Shown here piece by piece: positions 1 through 5,914 of a stretch of 64,000 nucleotides of DNA; positions within the stretch are counted from its first letter, which is position 1; the number at the start of each line of letters is the position of its first letter. Position numbers and translations under genes: made by a program. Origin of the DNA: a virus; the IMG/VR virus record IMGVR_UViG_3300042562_001017, positions 17,086 through 81,085 of that record; one strand, written 5' to 3'. Under the pieces are notes generated by a model. That model was not told the origin of the DNA. It saw nothing but the letters and a program-made list of their open reading frames with translations, and searched no databases.

Positions 1-12
1 AGTTTTTCATAA

Positions 13-231
13 TTAAAAATTTATATGTTTATCATCTCTTAATGCTACAGTCCATCTTATTATAGTCATAACAAACATTCCTATTGTTATAAAAAATAAT
101 ATTATATAAACAAGAGTCAAATTTACATTAGATTGACAAAATGTTAATTTATACCAATCTAAAAATGGCATCATAAATAAAGGAAACACTATTAATGTTA
201 TAGTGTGAATAATTGCGATAATGTATTTCAT
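13..231 (-). CDS. Small two-helix membrane protein, unknown function
   Basis: A 72-residue protein with two long hydrophobic stretches, about residues 3-24 and 38-62, ending in a short charged tail, so it should sit in the inner membrane with two spans. It is the last gene seen in the leftward block and may continue an operon beyond the window edge. I do not recognise a family. The AT-rich, A-led start is like its neighbours. Early phage membrane proteins of this size can be superinfection-exclusion or host-takeover factors, but nothing here proves that. Confidence 0.55.
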   Translation of the reverse strand: MKYIIAIIHTITLIVFPLFMMPFLDWYKLTFCQSNVNLTLVYIILFFITIGMFVMTIIRWTVALRDDKHINF

Positions 232-495
232 GTTTTTGTTTGTTAATTGTTTTTAATTGGTTTGTGTTTAGCACCCTCTTTCTTATTTACCCCAACTAAT
301 CGTATAGATAGTTGCTTATGTTTAAGGATAAGAGTAGGGTTGCTAACCCCTCTGCACTCAGTTGTAATAGATATATAAAAGCCGAGTTTTTACACAACAG
401 ATTTTTTACGTGTTCGTCTATTACAACTGCTCATCCTTGGGAAATGAGAATGGTGCATTAATTAAGCAGTTTTACATCATGCTTAGGATTAGGAG
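232..495. ncRNA. Non-coding segment with serial hairpins (candidate structured RNA)
   Basis: No convincing reading frame lies between the flanking leftward genes. The stretch holds several inverted repeats in a row. GGGTT-gct-AACCC lies near 337-350. A long stem of 13 perfect pairs joins 359-371 to 417-429 (core GTTGTAATAGA / TCTATTACAAC). CTCAT/ATGAG closes a hairpin at 430-448. This density of pairing is unlike the simple AT-rich gaps elsewhere in the window. It may be a phage small RNA, a processed leader of the gene at 13-231, or a replication-linked structure. Strand and function are unknown. Confidence 0.4.
470..489. repeat. 20-bp direct repeat, copy 1
   Basis: The sequence TTTTACATCATGCTTAGGAT occurs here and again, identically, at 1208-1227. 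Each copy begins a few bases past the stop codon of a leftward gene (stops at 496 and 1234), so it lies in the same place relative to both genes. A shared 3' regulatory or processing element, or a recombination scar, would fit. Confidence 0.6.
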
Positions 496-699
496 TTATT
501 CTTCTAAAAAATCAATTTTAGTTGGTGTACCAGTTAATCTTTTGTAATGAACTTGAGCAACACTTGTTCTAGTTGCTTCTGCCATTGCTTTAACTGCTAG
601 TAATCCAGCTTTTAAATCTTCTGATTCAGCGTATTTTTCATGCGCTCTGTTTCCAATTTTAATTAGAGATTCTCTAACTTGTTTAATTTTAGTTGCCAT
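496..699 (-). CDS. Small acidic/basic helical protein, unknown function
   Basis: A 67-residue, probably all-helical protein without membrane segments. The N-terminal half is charged (KIKQVRESLIKIGNRAHEKY) and an Ala-rich helix follows (around residues 31-47). Similar short proteins are common in Bacteroidota phages, but no function is known to me. It precedes a copy of a 20-bp repeat just after its stop. Its 5' side is separated from the upstream leftward gene by only 7 bases, so the two are probably cotranscribed. Confidence 0.55.
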   Translation of the reverse strand: MATKIKQVRESLIKIGNRAHEKYAESEDLKAGLLAVKAMAEATRTSVAQVHYKRLTGTPTKIDFLEE

Positions 700-706
700 T
701 TTTTAT

Positions 707-1192
707 TTATTTTATTGAATAAATTGAAATATTGTGAGTTTTAGCTAATTGTCTTTTAAATAATATAATATTTTTAAATTCTTGATGTAATTCAGGTGTT
801 ATATATTTAACTGGTATTTTTAATAAAGTAGATACATAAGATTTAGTTATATTAATTTTTATTTTTTTTTGGTCTTTTTGATGTCTATTTGTTTGACATT
901 TTAAACAAAGTTCATTTTTTGAAATTGTAATATTAGTATCACAATATTTACATTTAATATTGTTAAAATGTTCAATCAATAATTTTTTAATTTTAATTGT
1001 TTTATTTTTATTATTAATTCTAAGAATAACTTGTTTACAGTTTTTACTACTTTTACTTTCTTTAAGTATTTTATTTTTATAAATAATACTATAAACACCA
1101 TGAACTTTTAAATGTCTATAATGACTAATTACAACTCCATCTTCTCTAATAGAGTATTGTTGGTTAGTTCCTTCAATGAATTTAGTTTCCAT
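707..1192 (-). CDS. NUMOD4-like DNA-binding protein with zinc ribbon (possible degenerate homing endonuclease)
   Basis: 161 residues. The first ~75 resemble the NUMOD4/pseudo-HNH fold that precedes HNH nuclease domains in phage homing enzymes: 'YSIREDGVVISHYRHL', then Lys/Asn-rich strands leading to 'KKLLIEHF'. Two CxxC pairs (C-K-Y-C and C-L-K-C, about residues 82-99) form a likely zinc ribbon, followed by a helical C-terminal part. I see no HNH catalytic triad, so it could be a regulator or a nuclease that lost its active site. It lies in a run of leftward small genes. Family assignment is by eye. Confidence 0.45.
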   Translation of the reverse strand: METKFIEGTNQQYSIREDGVVISHYRHLKVHGVYSIIYKNKILKESKSSKNCKQVILRINNKNKTIKIKKLLIEHFNNIKCKYCDTNITISKNELCLKCQTNRHQKDQKKIKINITKSYVSTLLKIPVKYITPELHQEFKNIILFKRQLAKTHNISIYSIK

Positions 1193-1207
1193 AATTTTAA
1201 AAAGCCT

Positions 1208-1227
1208 TTTTACATCATGCTTAGGAT
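1208..1227. repeat. 20-bp direct repeat, copy 2
   Basis: Identical to 470-489 (TTTTACATCATGCTTAGGAT). It lies just past the stop of the 40-residue leftward gene at 1234-1356 and immediately upstream of the NUMOD4-like gene that starts at 1192. Confidence 0.6.
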
Positions 1228-1233
1228 GTTGTT

Positions 1234-1356
1234 TTACATGAGATACGTAATTTTGTTTTCTTTCTTAGTTTTATCAGCTTTGTTGTTTGATTCAACATAG
1301 TTGCAAAACATACTAGTTAAGATAGCTATGCAGGTTAAGGTTAGTAGTGATGTCAT
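1234..1356 (-). CDS. 40-residue small membrane or secreted peptide
   Basis: A short frame starting with ATG at 1356 that overlaps the stop of the preceding leftward gene by ATGA, a typical translational-coupling arrangement and the main reason to call it real. The product begins with a hydrophobic run (LLTLTCIAILTSMFC), then turns polar and Lys-rich. It could be a signal-anchored peptide, or a lipoprotein if the Cys at residue 18 is used, though the lipobox is poor. No family recognised. Confidence 0.45.
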   Translation of the reverse strand: MTSLLTLTCIAILTSMFCNYVESNNKADKTKKENKITYLM

Positions 1357-1529
1357 TTTTTATTATTTTCTTGAATGAATAAAAATATACTAGTTGTCAT
1401 ACATAATATTGAACCAAATGAGAAGAACAATAGACTTTGATTGTCTATGTTGTCAATAAATGGAGTAATTATGAGCATTAATGTGCTAATAATTGCCATG
1501 ATGAAGAATAAATCTGCTTTGTTTTTCAT
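1353..1529 (-). CDS. 58-residue two-helix membrane protein
   Basis: ATG at 1529. The product has two hydrophobic helices (about residues 6-24 and 32-52) joined by a short polar loop (DNIDNQS) and ends in a charged tail. Its stop overlaps the next small gene (ATGA), so the pair reads as a two-gene unit. Size and topology resemble phage small membrane proteins such as holin-like or exclusion peptides. It is far from the lysis genes, which makes a lysis role less likely. Confidence 0.5.
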   Translation of the reverse strand: MKNKADLFFIMAIISTLMLIITPFIDNIDNQSLLFFSFGSILCMTTSIFLFIQENNKK

Positions 1530-1810
1530 GATGTTAATGTTTTGTTGGAAATGTGTGGTTTATGTGAGGTAATTGTAGTGGGAAGTGTTATATAAATATA
1601 GCGTAGTTATATGTTGATACTTGGGGAAACAACCTAAAAGTAGGCTTGGTTGTCTCCCAATCAAATATCTAGTGTACACTTCACACAGTATCAGTTAGTT
1701 AAGTCACATGACTTGAAGGGTTACTTTAAGTAAATATGCTTATAAAGTATTGATTATCAGTTAATGATTATCAGGTAATTATGTATAATGACAAGGGTAT
1801 GCTAAAATAA
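1530..1810. other. Intergenic region with inverted and direct repeats
   Basis: No reading frame of note on either strand. Besides the hairpin at 1615-1693 it contains a perfect palindrome-like AAGTCA-ca-TGACTT near 1711-1724 and a tandem GATTATCAG motif (twice within about 25 bases, near 1752-1775). These look like binding sites or leader elements for the leftward genes that start at 1529. No host-type TAnnTTTG box was found on the minus strand. Confidence 0.4.
1615..1693. ncRNA. Candidate structured RNA: nested stem-loops
   Basis: An outer pair TGATACT (1615-1621) / AGTATCA (1687-1693) encloses a strong hairpin. In it, positions about 1621-1634 (TTGGGGAAACAACC) pair with 1648-1660 (GGTTGTCTCCCAA), apart from one mismatch and one bulged G. 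There is no coding potential. It could be a leader of the small leftward operon or a stand-alone RNA. Strand and function are unknown. Confidence 0.4.
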
Positions 1811-1826
1811 AGAGCCCGAAGGCTCT
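1811..1826 (-). terminator. Intrinsic terminator for the 98-residue leftward gene
   Basis: A perfect 6-bp stem with a four-base loop (AGAGCC-ttcg-GGCTCT on the minus strand), followed in the leftward direction by a T-rich run (TTTATTTT). It starts just beyond the stop codon at 1831. The UUCG loop and U-tract make a textbook rho-independent terminator. Confidence 0.85.
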
Positions 1827-1830
1827 ATTA

Positions 1831-2127
1831 TTAAAATCCGAAATCATCGGCAGTAGCTGTTTCAGCACCAACCAAATGGCTCATAGCAATGATAACTCCG
1901 TCTGCTGTCTTAGTAGCAGTAGTAAGGTATTCGTTACCTACTACCATTCCGTAAGCGAAGTTATTATCATAGACGATAGCTTGTCTAGTGATTAACTCAC
2001 CATTAATGTTTGGAAATTCAACGCTTGCGTTACGAAACATTGTACCGTTAACGTTAGGCTTAGCATTAGCACTAATGCTAATTAATTTTGCAACGAATTG
2101 CTTTTGTGTGTCGTTTAAAGTTTTCAT
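1831..2127 (-). CDS. 98-residue cytoplasmic protein, unknown function, probably abundant
   Basis: A soluble protein without membrane segments. It starts with a helix (TLNDTQKQFVAKLISI) and continues as a Gly/Val/Ala-rich beta-type region ending in an acidic tail (ATADDFGF). Acidic C-termini of this kind occur in single-stranded DNA-binding proteins, but the rest does not clearly match an OB fold. Codon choice (AAC, GTA, GGT) is less AT-extreme than its neighbours and it has its own strong terminator, both hinting at high expression. It is the first leftward gene next to the divergent intergenic region, so it is likely among the first transcribed. Confidence 0.55.
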   Translation of the reverse strand: MKTLNDTQKQFVAKLISISANAKPNVNGTMFRNASVEFPNINGELITRQAIVYDNNFAYGMVVGNEYLTTATKTADGVIIAMSHLVGAETATADDFGF

Positions 2128-2476
2128 ATGTGTGATAGCGGGGTTAATAGTTCCGCAAAACTGACGGGGGTGTTAATTGTTACCTGCAACACGCTCTCAT
2201 ACCCTTACCAATTTTTTTATATAGTTTTTAGGTAGGGGGATATGGAAATAAAACCTATTTTATATTCAATTTTTAACAAGTCGAAAAAAAAATTAAAAAA
2301 AAATTTTACAAAATATAACCTCTTGACTTTACATATTATTAAAAGAGTTTAATTTTTGCAACATTGCGCTATGTTCTAAGAACATAAAGCGGCCTTAATA
2401 TACTTAAGAAGGGAATAGCTGGAAACCCTTGGTACTGCTACATACCCAGTTCATGATTTATGAACTCGTAGTTTTC

Positions 2477-2571
2477 ATTTCAGTTACTTTTTAAATAAAA
2501 TGAACTAAAAAATAAATAAAGTACTTGTTTTATATATAATAATGATATAATTTTGAACCAGTAACTGAAAT
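2477..2571. repeat. 11-bp inverted repeat bracketing a promoter
   Basis: ATTTCAGTTAC (2477-2487) is the exact reverse complement of GTAACTGAAAT (2561-2571). The right arm touches the ATG of the RepL-like gene and the promoter at 2525-2555 lies between the arms. A protein binding both arms could loop out and repress the promoter, and the gene product itself is a candidate. Confidence 0.55.
2525..2555 (+). promoter_or_regulatory. Host-type (Bacteroidota) promoter for the rightward block
   Basis: TTG at 2525-2527, a 20-base spacer, then TAATTTTG at 2548-2555. This matches the Bacteroidota housekeeping sigma pattern, TTTG at -33 and TAnnTTTG at -7. The start codon at 2572 lies 16 bases further on, giving a short leader. 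Confidence 0.6.
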
Positions 2572-3033
2572 ATGAACAAGAAATTAAATGATTTTGAATC
2601 TTATAGTGAGAATCCTTCTAAAGTATTAAAAGAAGATATTAAGACTTTGCATTATATTAGTAAAGGTAAGGTAGTTTACTTTGTAGATGAGAATGGGGAG
2701 CAAAAGCAATATCAAGAATTAGGAGAAGAGGTACATAAAACTATAGATACTAAAGAGTATAGGAAGGTATTTGTTGAAGATTTACAAAATCTTAAAGATT
2801 TATCTACTGCTGGACTTAAGGTGTTATGTTATGTATTAAAAAACTTAGGTGTTAAAAGAGATGAGGTAAATATTGATATTATTGAGTGTATGACTTTTAC
2901 AGGTTATAAGAGTAAAGTTAATATTTATATAGGTATAGTAGAGTTATTAGATAAAAAATTAATTTTTAGAAAAGTAGGTTCAGGTAATTATTTTATTAAT
3001 GTAAATTCTTATTATAATGGTAGCAGACAATAA
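2572..3033 (+). CDS. RepL-like winged-helix protein (replication or copy control)
   Basis: 153 residues. The C-terminal ~90 residues look like the winged helix of RepL-type plasmid replication proteins: 'DLSTAGLKVLCYVLKNL', a recognition-helix region (FTGYKSKVNIYIGIVELLDK) and a wing ending 'NYFINVNSYYNGSR', close to the family's YxINPxxxFNG-R ending. As background knowledge, a RepL-type gene has been described in a cultured crAss-like phage and linked to persistence without lysis. The gene is first in the rightward block, has its own host-type promoter, and sits next to an 11-bp inverted repeat. It could also simply be an early regulator. The 3' end overlaps the next gene. Confidence 0.5.
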   Translation: MNKKLNDFESYSENPSKVLKEDIKTLHYISKGKVVYFVDENGEQKQYQELGEEVHKTIDTKEYRKVFVEDLQNLKDLSTAGLKVLCYVLKNLGVKRDEVNIDIIECMTFTGYKSKVNIYIGIVELLDKKLIFRKVGSGNYFINVNSYYNGSRQ

Positions 3034-3367
3034 CTTAGAAATTGTAGATGGAAAAGTAATAAATACTCTTACTGGAGAAATAGTTAGTGATTACTCTTAT
3101 TATATAGATGCAGATGGAATCATTACATATAGAAATAAAAGAAAGTATGTTAGGAATCATGATGTTAATATAGAAAAGTTTATTGTTAAAGAGTATAATA
3201 AAATTGTAGAACATGGTCATAAGAAAGGAGCTTTATATTTTAGAACTTTAGATTATGTTAAAGGTACTGGTAATCATATGACTAAAAGAATATTAGAAAA
3301 AATAGCTAATCTTTGTGAGTATAATGAGTATTGGGTAAAGTATAAATGTGAGGAATTCGGAATCTAA
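3017..3367 (+). CDS. Unknown protein coupled to the RepL-like gene
   Basis: 116 residues, overlapping the upstream gene by 17 bases in another frame, so probably translationally coupled. The N-terminal half is beta-like with repeated short strands (LEIVDGKVINTLTGEIV), which resembles small phage beta-domain proteins. The C-terminal half is helical and Lys/Glu-rich (HMTKRILEKIANLCEYNEYW). It may partner the RepL-like protein in DNA binding. No family recognised. Confidence 0.5.
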   Translation: MVADNNLEIVDGKVINTLTGEIVSDYSYYIDADGIITYRNKRKYVRNHDVNIEKFIVKEYNKIVEHGHKKGALYFRTLDYVKGTGNHMTKRILEKIANLCEYNEYWVKYKCEEFGI

Positions 3368-3368
3368 T

Positions 3369-3467
3369 ATGGAAGAGATTCTCAAATTAGCATCATTATT
3401 ACTTTTAGAAGAAGTAGAATACGAAATAGTAATTGGAGAAGATAATATAAGTATAGAAATAAAATGA
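3369..3467 (+). CDS. 32-residue acidic peptide
   Basis: ATG at 3369, one base past the previous stop, and a stop overlapping the next ATG (ATGA at 3464-3467). The product is a Leu-rich helix followed by an acidic beta-like tail (EEVEYEIVIGEDNISIEIK). Only position, spacing and coupling support it. Confidence 0.4.
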   Translation: MEEILKLASLLLLEEVEYEIVIGEDNISIEIK

Positions 3468-3640
3468 AAAAAGATTTACAAGATTGGTTTTTAAGCCAAA
3501 GATGGTTATGGAGAAAGTTTTATAATCATTATGACAACAGATGGACATACGAACATTTGATTATTAGAGGTTGTGTTATTAAATGTAATGACCCAGACTT
3601 AACAATAGAACAGATTAAAGAATTCATGTATATAAAATAA
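3464..3640 (+). CDS. 58-residue Trp/Tyr-rich small protein
   Basis: Starts by ATGA overlap with the preceding peptide and ends 7 bases before the GroES-like gene. The product is unusually aromatic (DWFLSQRWLWRKFYNHYDNR) and ends in a helix (IEQIKEFMYIK). There is no membrane segment. Family and role are unknown. The tight packing supports a real gene. Confidence 0.5.
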   Translation: MKKDLQDWFLSQRWLWRKFYNHYDNRWTYEHLIIRGCVIKCNDPDLTIEQIKEFMYIK

Positions 3641-3647
3641 AACAAAA

Positions 3648-4040
3648 ATGAAAGAAGTAAAAGGAAAATTAGGAGTAGCATCAGATGGTACACTAATCGA
3701 AACGAATCAGCTAGACATTACAAAGATTGATAAACTAGCTAAGTTAAATGGAAAAGTTACTGAAGGACGTATTGTACTTCAACCACTTCCTCAAAAAGAA
3801 AAAACTATTGGAGGTATTATATTACCAACAGTATTAGGAGAGTTTAGATGTGCAGTAATTCTTTCACATTCTAGTTCTGAATATCTTAGAGGAGATGTAG
3901 TAGCACTTAAGTTAAGTGATTTTCCTGGAGGAATGCCTCCTCAAGTTGATTTCTTAGAAGGAAATCCTTGTGTAATTCTTTTTGAATCTTTTATATGGTA
4001 TAAGTATGCTTATAGAATCGAAGATGAGCAAGCAGTATAG
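3648..4040 (+). CDS. GroES-like co-chaperonin
   Basis: 130 residues. From about residue 40 it follows the GroES pattern: a first strand 'GRIVLQPLP', then the mobile-loop hallmark 'EKTIGGIILP' (residues 51-60, compare the GGIVL of GroES), then beta strands. 'RGDVVALKL' stands where GroES has its GDxV strand, and a closing strand 'NPCVILFESFI' follows. GroES is ~97 residues; this one has an extra ~38-residue N-terminal arm, which is also a feature of phage versions. In T4 and related phages a GroES-like protein (gp31) replaces host GroES so that GroEL can fold the capsid protein. Placement ahead of the structural genes fits that role. By-eye homology only, but the loop motif is strong. Confidence 0.6.
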   Translation: MKEVKGKLGVASDGTLIETNQLDITKIDKLAKLNGKVTEGRIVLQPLPQKEKTIGGIILPTVLGEFRCAVILSHSSSEYLRGDVVALKLSDFPGGMPPQVDFLEGNPCVILFESFIWYKYAYRIEDEQAV

Positions 4041-4206
4041 AGATAAAGCATTAGAAGAAGGTCTAGCTATTGAAGTTAGACCTAACTTCTTAATGTTTAA
4101 TGTCTTAGATAATGCTAGATTATCTTTTGAAACATATGAAGAATATAAATTCAGACAAAAAGTTACTAAAAGAACAAGCAAAAAGTATTTAAATCCTAAA
4201 AATTAA
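4024..4206 (+). CDS. 60-residue basic protein, unknown function
   Basis: ATG at 4024 is chosen (product begins MSKQYRDKALEEG) because longer versions would run far into the GroES-like gene. Even so it overlaps that gene by 17 bases. Helix-rich, with a strongly basic tail (KVTKRTSKKYLNPKN) that may bind nucleic acid. Unrecognised. Confidence 0.45.
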   Translation: MSKQYRDKALEEGLAIEVRPNFLMFNVLDNARLSFETYEEYKFRQKVTKRTSKKYLNPKN

Positions 4207-4208
4207 AT

Positions 4209-4216
4209 TATCTTTG
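4209..4216 (+). promoter_or_regulatory. Bacteroidota -7 box TATCTTTG
   Basis: A perfect TAnnTTTG ending 5 bases before the ATG at 4222, so transcription would begin at or next to the start codon, giving a nearly leaderless message. No clear -33 TTTG at the usual distance. Confidence 0.5.
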
Positions 4217-4221
4217 TCAAC

Positions 4222-4848
4222 ATGAATGAATTGTTTACAGTTAATTATGCGTTATTTTATGAAGGTTGGAAATATGCTAAAAACATAGCTCCTTATAATG
4301 TATATCAACTTGACCAATTTATTATTAGAGTTAGAAGAAATGATTTTTATTTAGTTTTATTTATTTATAATGGATGTCAAGAGTTAGTTTTTTGTGGTAG
4401 AATATATACTATTCGTGATTACAAAATGAAAATTAAAAGACATTTAAATAAATGGAAATGTAAACTAACTACTACTGTAACTCCTACTCCTCCTACTCAA
4501 GGATTAGTTATAAGTAATAATGATTATACTAATAGTTTTTTATTAGGAAGTACAGTTAATGACTTGGTTACTAATACTTTTAATGAAGATTTTACTTTTA
4601 TTAGTAATATTAGTATTAGCGGATTAACTTTAGTTAAGTCTGGTACTGAAATAAGAATTAGTGGAACACCTGATACACTTGAAATTTATAACCAAACTGT
4701 TTTAGTACAAGGAAACATAACAGGAGTCATATTAAGTATAGCAATTAATGTAACTGTTTATGAATTAAATCCTGAATCTTATATTTTACTAGAAGATGGT
4801 AATAAAATACTTTTAGAAGACAATGTTAACTTTATAATAATAGAATAA
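4222..4848 (+). CDS. Probable virion surface or fiber protein
   Basis: 208 residues. The first ~85 are compact and aromatic. Then comes a Thr/Pro linker (TTVTPTPPT) and a beta-rich Thr/Ser/Asn region typical of phage fiber or Ig-like domains. The tail has a near-repeat 'YILLEDGNKILLEDN', a motif seen at the ends of many phage fiber proteins. It could be a head-fiber or decoration protein. It lies with the next gene, also fiber-like, ahead of the terminase, where crAss-like phages keep head-associated proteins. Exact role uncertain. Confidence 0.45.
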   Translation: MNELFTVNYALFYEGWKYAKNIAPYNVYQLDQFIIRVRRNDFYLVLFIYNGCQELVFCGRIYTIRDYKMKIKRHLNKWKCKLTTTVTPTPPTQGLVISNNDYTNSFLLGSTVNDLVTNTFNEDFTFISNISISGLTLVKSGTEIRISGTPDTLEIYNQTVLVQGNITGVILSIAINVTVYELNPESYILLEDGNKILLEDNVNFIIIE

Positions 4849-4849
4849 A

Positions 4850-5464
4850 ATGTCAAATCAAAAAATATCACAAATGACTTATAAGCAGTTAGCTGTTGAT
4901 GATGAATTTCCAACAGTTAACTCAGGTAGTATATTTAACACTAAAGCTTTAGGTGGAGATATTCCTTTATTAATAGGAATACTTCAATGGGATGCTAGTG
5001 CAATATATACTGCAGGACAAATAGTTATATATAATGGTGCAGAAGTAAAAGGAATATTTTTAGTTACTAGTACTACTTCTGCTGGTGATGCACCAGACGG
5101 TGCAGGTTATTCAAAATTTACTAGTTTAAGTTTAGTATTTATGCCATCAAATATTCATTTAAGTGGAATATGGAATATAGGTAAACAAAGAACAGGAAGG
5201 TTAGTTTTTAGTAATGGTATAGTATGTACAGGTACATCATCTGACCCAAGCATACATTTATTTCAAGTAACTAATGATTTTCTTAACGCTTTTCTTTTAA
5301 ATTGTAAATTCAATTTTAATATAGGAGCTACTGGACAATCTCCTACTATAGAACTTAGAAATGTAGTTGTTACAAATGATTCTATTCAAATTGTAGTAGC
5401 CGTTTACGCAACGAGTAGTACTGTATTAAACAATAGATATATTGATTTTGAAATAATGGGATAA
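4850..5464 (+). CDS. Fiber-like structural protein
   Basis: 204 residues starting one base after the previous stop. The N-terminus ('KISQMTYKQLAVDDEFPTVN') matches the style of phage fiber attachment segments. The rest is Gly/Thr/Ser-rich beta structure, consistent with a trimeric fiber shaft and tip. Its stop overlaps the ATG of the IHF-like gene (TAATG). A head-fiber or adsorption role is inferred from composition and position. Confidence 0.45.
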   Translation: MSNQKISQMTYKQLAVDDEFPTVNSGSIFNTKALGGDIPLLIGILQWDASAIYTAGQIVIYNGAEVKGIFLVTSTTSAGDAPDGAGYSKFTSLSLVFMPSNIHLSGIWNIGKQRTGRLVFSNGIVCTGTSSDPSIHLFQVTNDFLNAFLLNCKFNFNIGATGQSPTIELRNVVVTNDSIQIVVAVYATSSTVLNNRYIDFEIMG

Positions 5465-5736
5465 TGAATGAATTTTTAAAACCTAAAATTAAAGAGTTAG
5501 CTTTAAAATATAAACTAACTCAAAGTCAAGTGATTGACATATTTTATTCTCAATTTAAACATGCAGCTAAAGTAATATCAGAAGATTCATTTAAAGACCC
5601 TAACGAAAGAAGAAGTGTTAAGTTTAAAGGACTTGGCACTTTTGAATATAAAAAATATAAAGCTATTAGATTAACAAAAATTAAACAAGAACAAGATGCA
5701 AGAAAGAACATGGTTGAAACCGCTTCCGAAGATTGA
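5464..5736 (+). CDS. IHF/HU-family DNA-bending protein
   Basis: 90 residues, the usual HU/IHF length. N-terminal helices (IKELALKYKLTQSQVIDIFYSQF) are followed by the conserved turn and strand 'SVKFKGLGTFEYKKY', equivalent to the family's 'v.l.gfGtFev..r'. HU/IHF dimers bend DNA, here perhaps during packaging, ejection or replication. An IHF-like subunit next to the capsid genes is a known feature of crAss-like genomes. Starts by TAATG overlap with the fiber-like gene. Confidence 0.75.
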   Translation: MNEFLKPKIKELALKYKLTQSQVIDIFYSQFKHAAKVISEDSFKDPNERRSVKFKGLGTFEYKKYKAIRLTKIKQEQDARKNMVETASED

Positions 5737-5914
5737 CAAAGAATTAGAATTAATTAAAATTTGTGTAGATACATTGCAAACATGTGCTGTACTACCTCAG
5801 TCTCCTGCCACTAAAAACATTCAGTTAAGTGCAGAAAATATCCTAATGAGATATTTACAACAATTAGATATCTTAACTAGACCTAATGAAACTTCTTTAA
5901 AAACAACATTATGA
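5696..5914 (+). CDS. 72-residue helical protein, unknown function
   Basis: Overlaps the IHF-like gene by 41 bases and the phosphatase gene by 4 (ATGA). The product is helical with a cysteine pair about residues 25-32 (IKICVDTLQTC) and a Leu-rich C-terminal half. It is probably a small DNA- or capsid-associated partner. No family recognised. Confidence 0.5.
   Translation: MQERTWLKPLPKIDKELELIKICVDTLQTCAVLPQSPATKNIQLSAENILMRYLQQLDILTRPNETSLKTTL

Larger units (their letters stand above)
2128..2571. other. Divergent intergenic region with several inverted repeats; possible control region or origin
   Basis: About 440 bases without genes, separating the leftward and rightward blocks. Its middle (2260-2360) is an A/T-only stretch rich in A-runs. 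It carries TATGTTC-taa-GAACATA at 2370-2386, AGTTCAT-gattt-ATGAACT at 2448-2466 and an 11-bp arm pair at 2477-2487 / 2561-2571. A small CTGG...CCAG fold is possible around 2418-2449. Such content suits a switch region or an origin of replication, but no iterons or known origin motif identify it as one. Confidence 0.4.

Noticed and set aside
1112-1300. A 62-codon plus-strand frame opposite the leftward genes at the left end
   Set aside because: It lies antisense to the NUMOD4-like gene and the 40-residue peptide, has no promoter or spacing logic, and the opposite-strand genes are coupled.
1793-2206. 9-bp inverted repeat (AAGGGTATG / CATACCCTT) flanking the 98-residue gene as a mobile-element end
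   Set aside because: Too short and no transposase or target duplication; likely chance in an AT-rich region.
2333-2370. Sigma70-type promoter (TTGACT...) in the divergent intergenic region
   Set aside because: Bacteroidota do not use this consensus and no TAnnTTTG box fits at the right distance.
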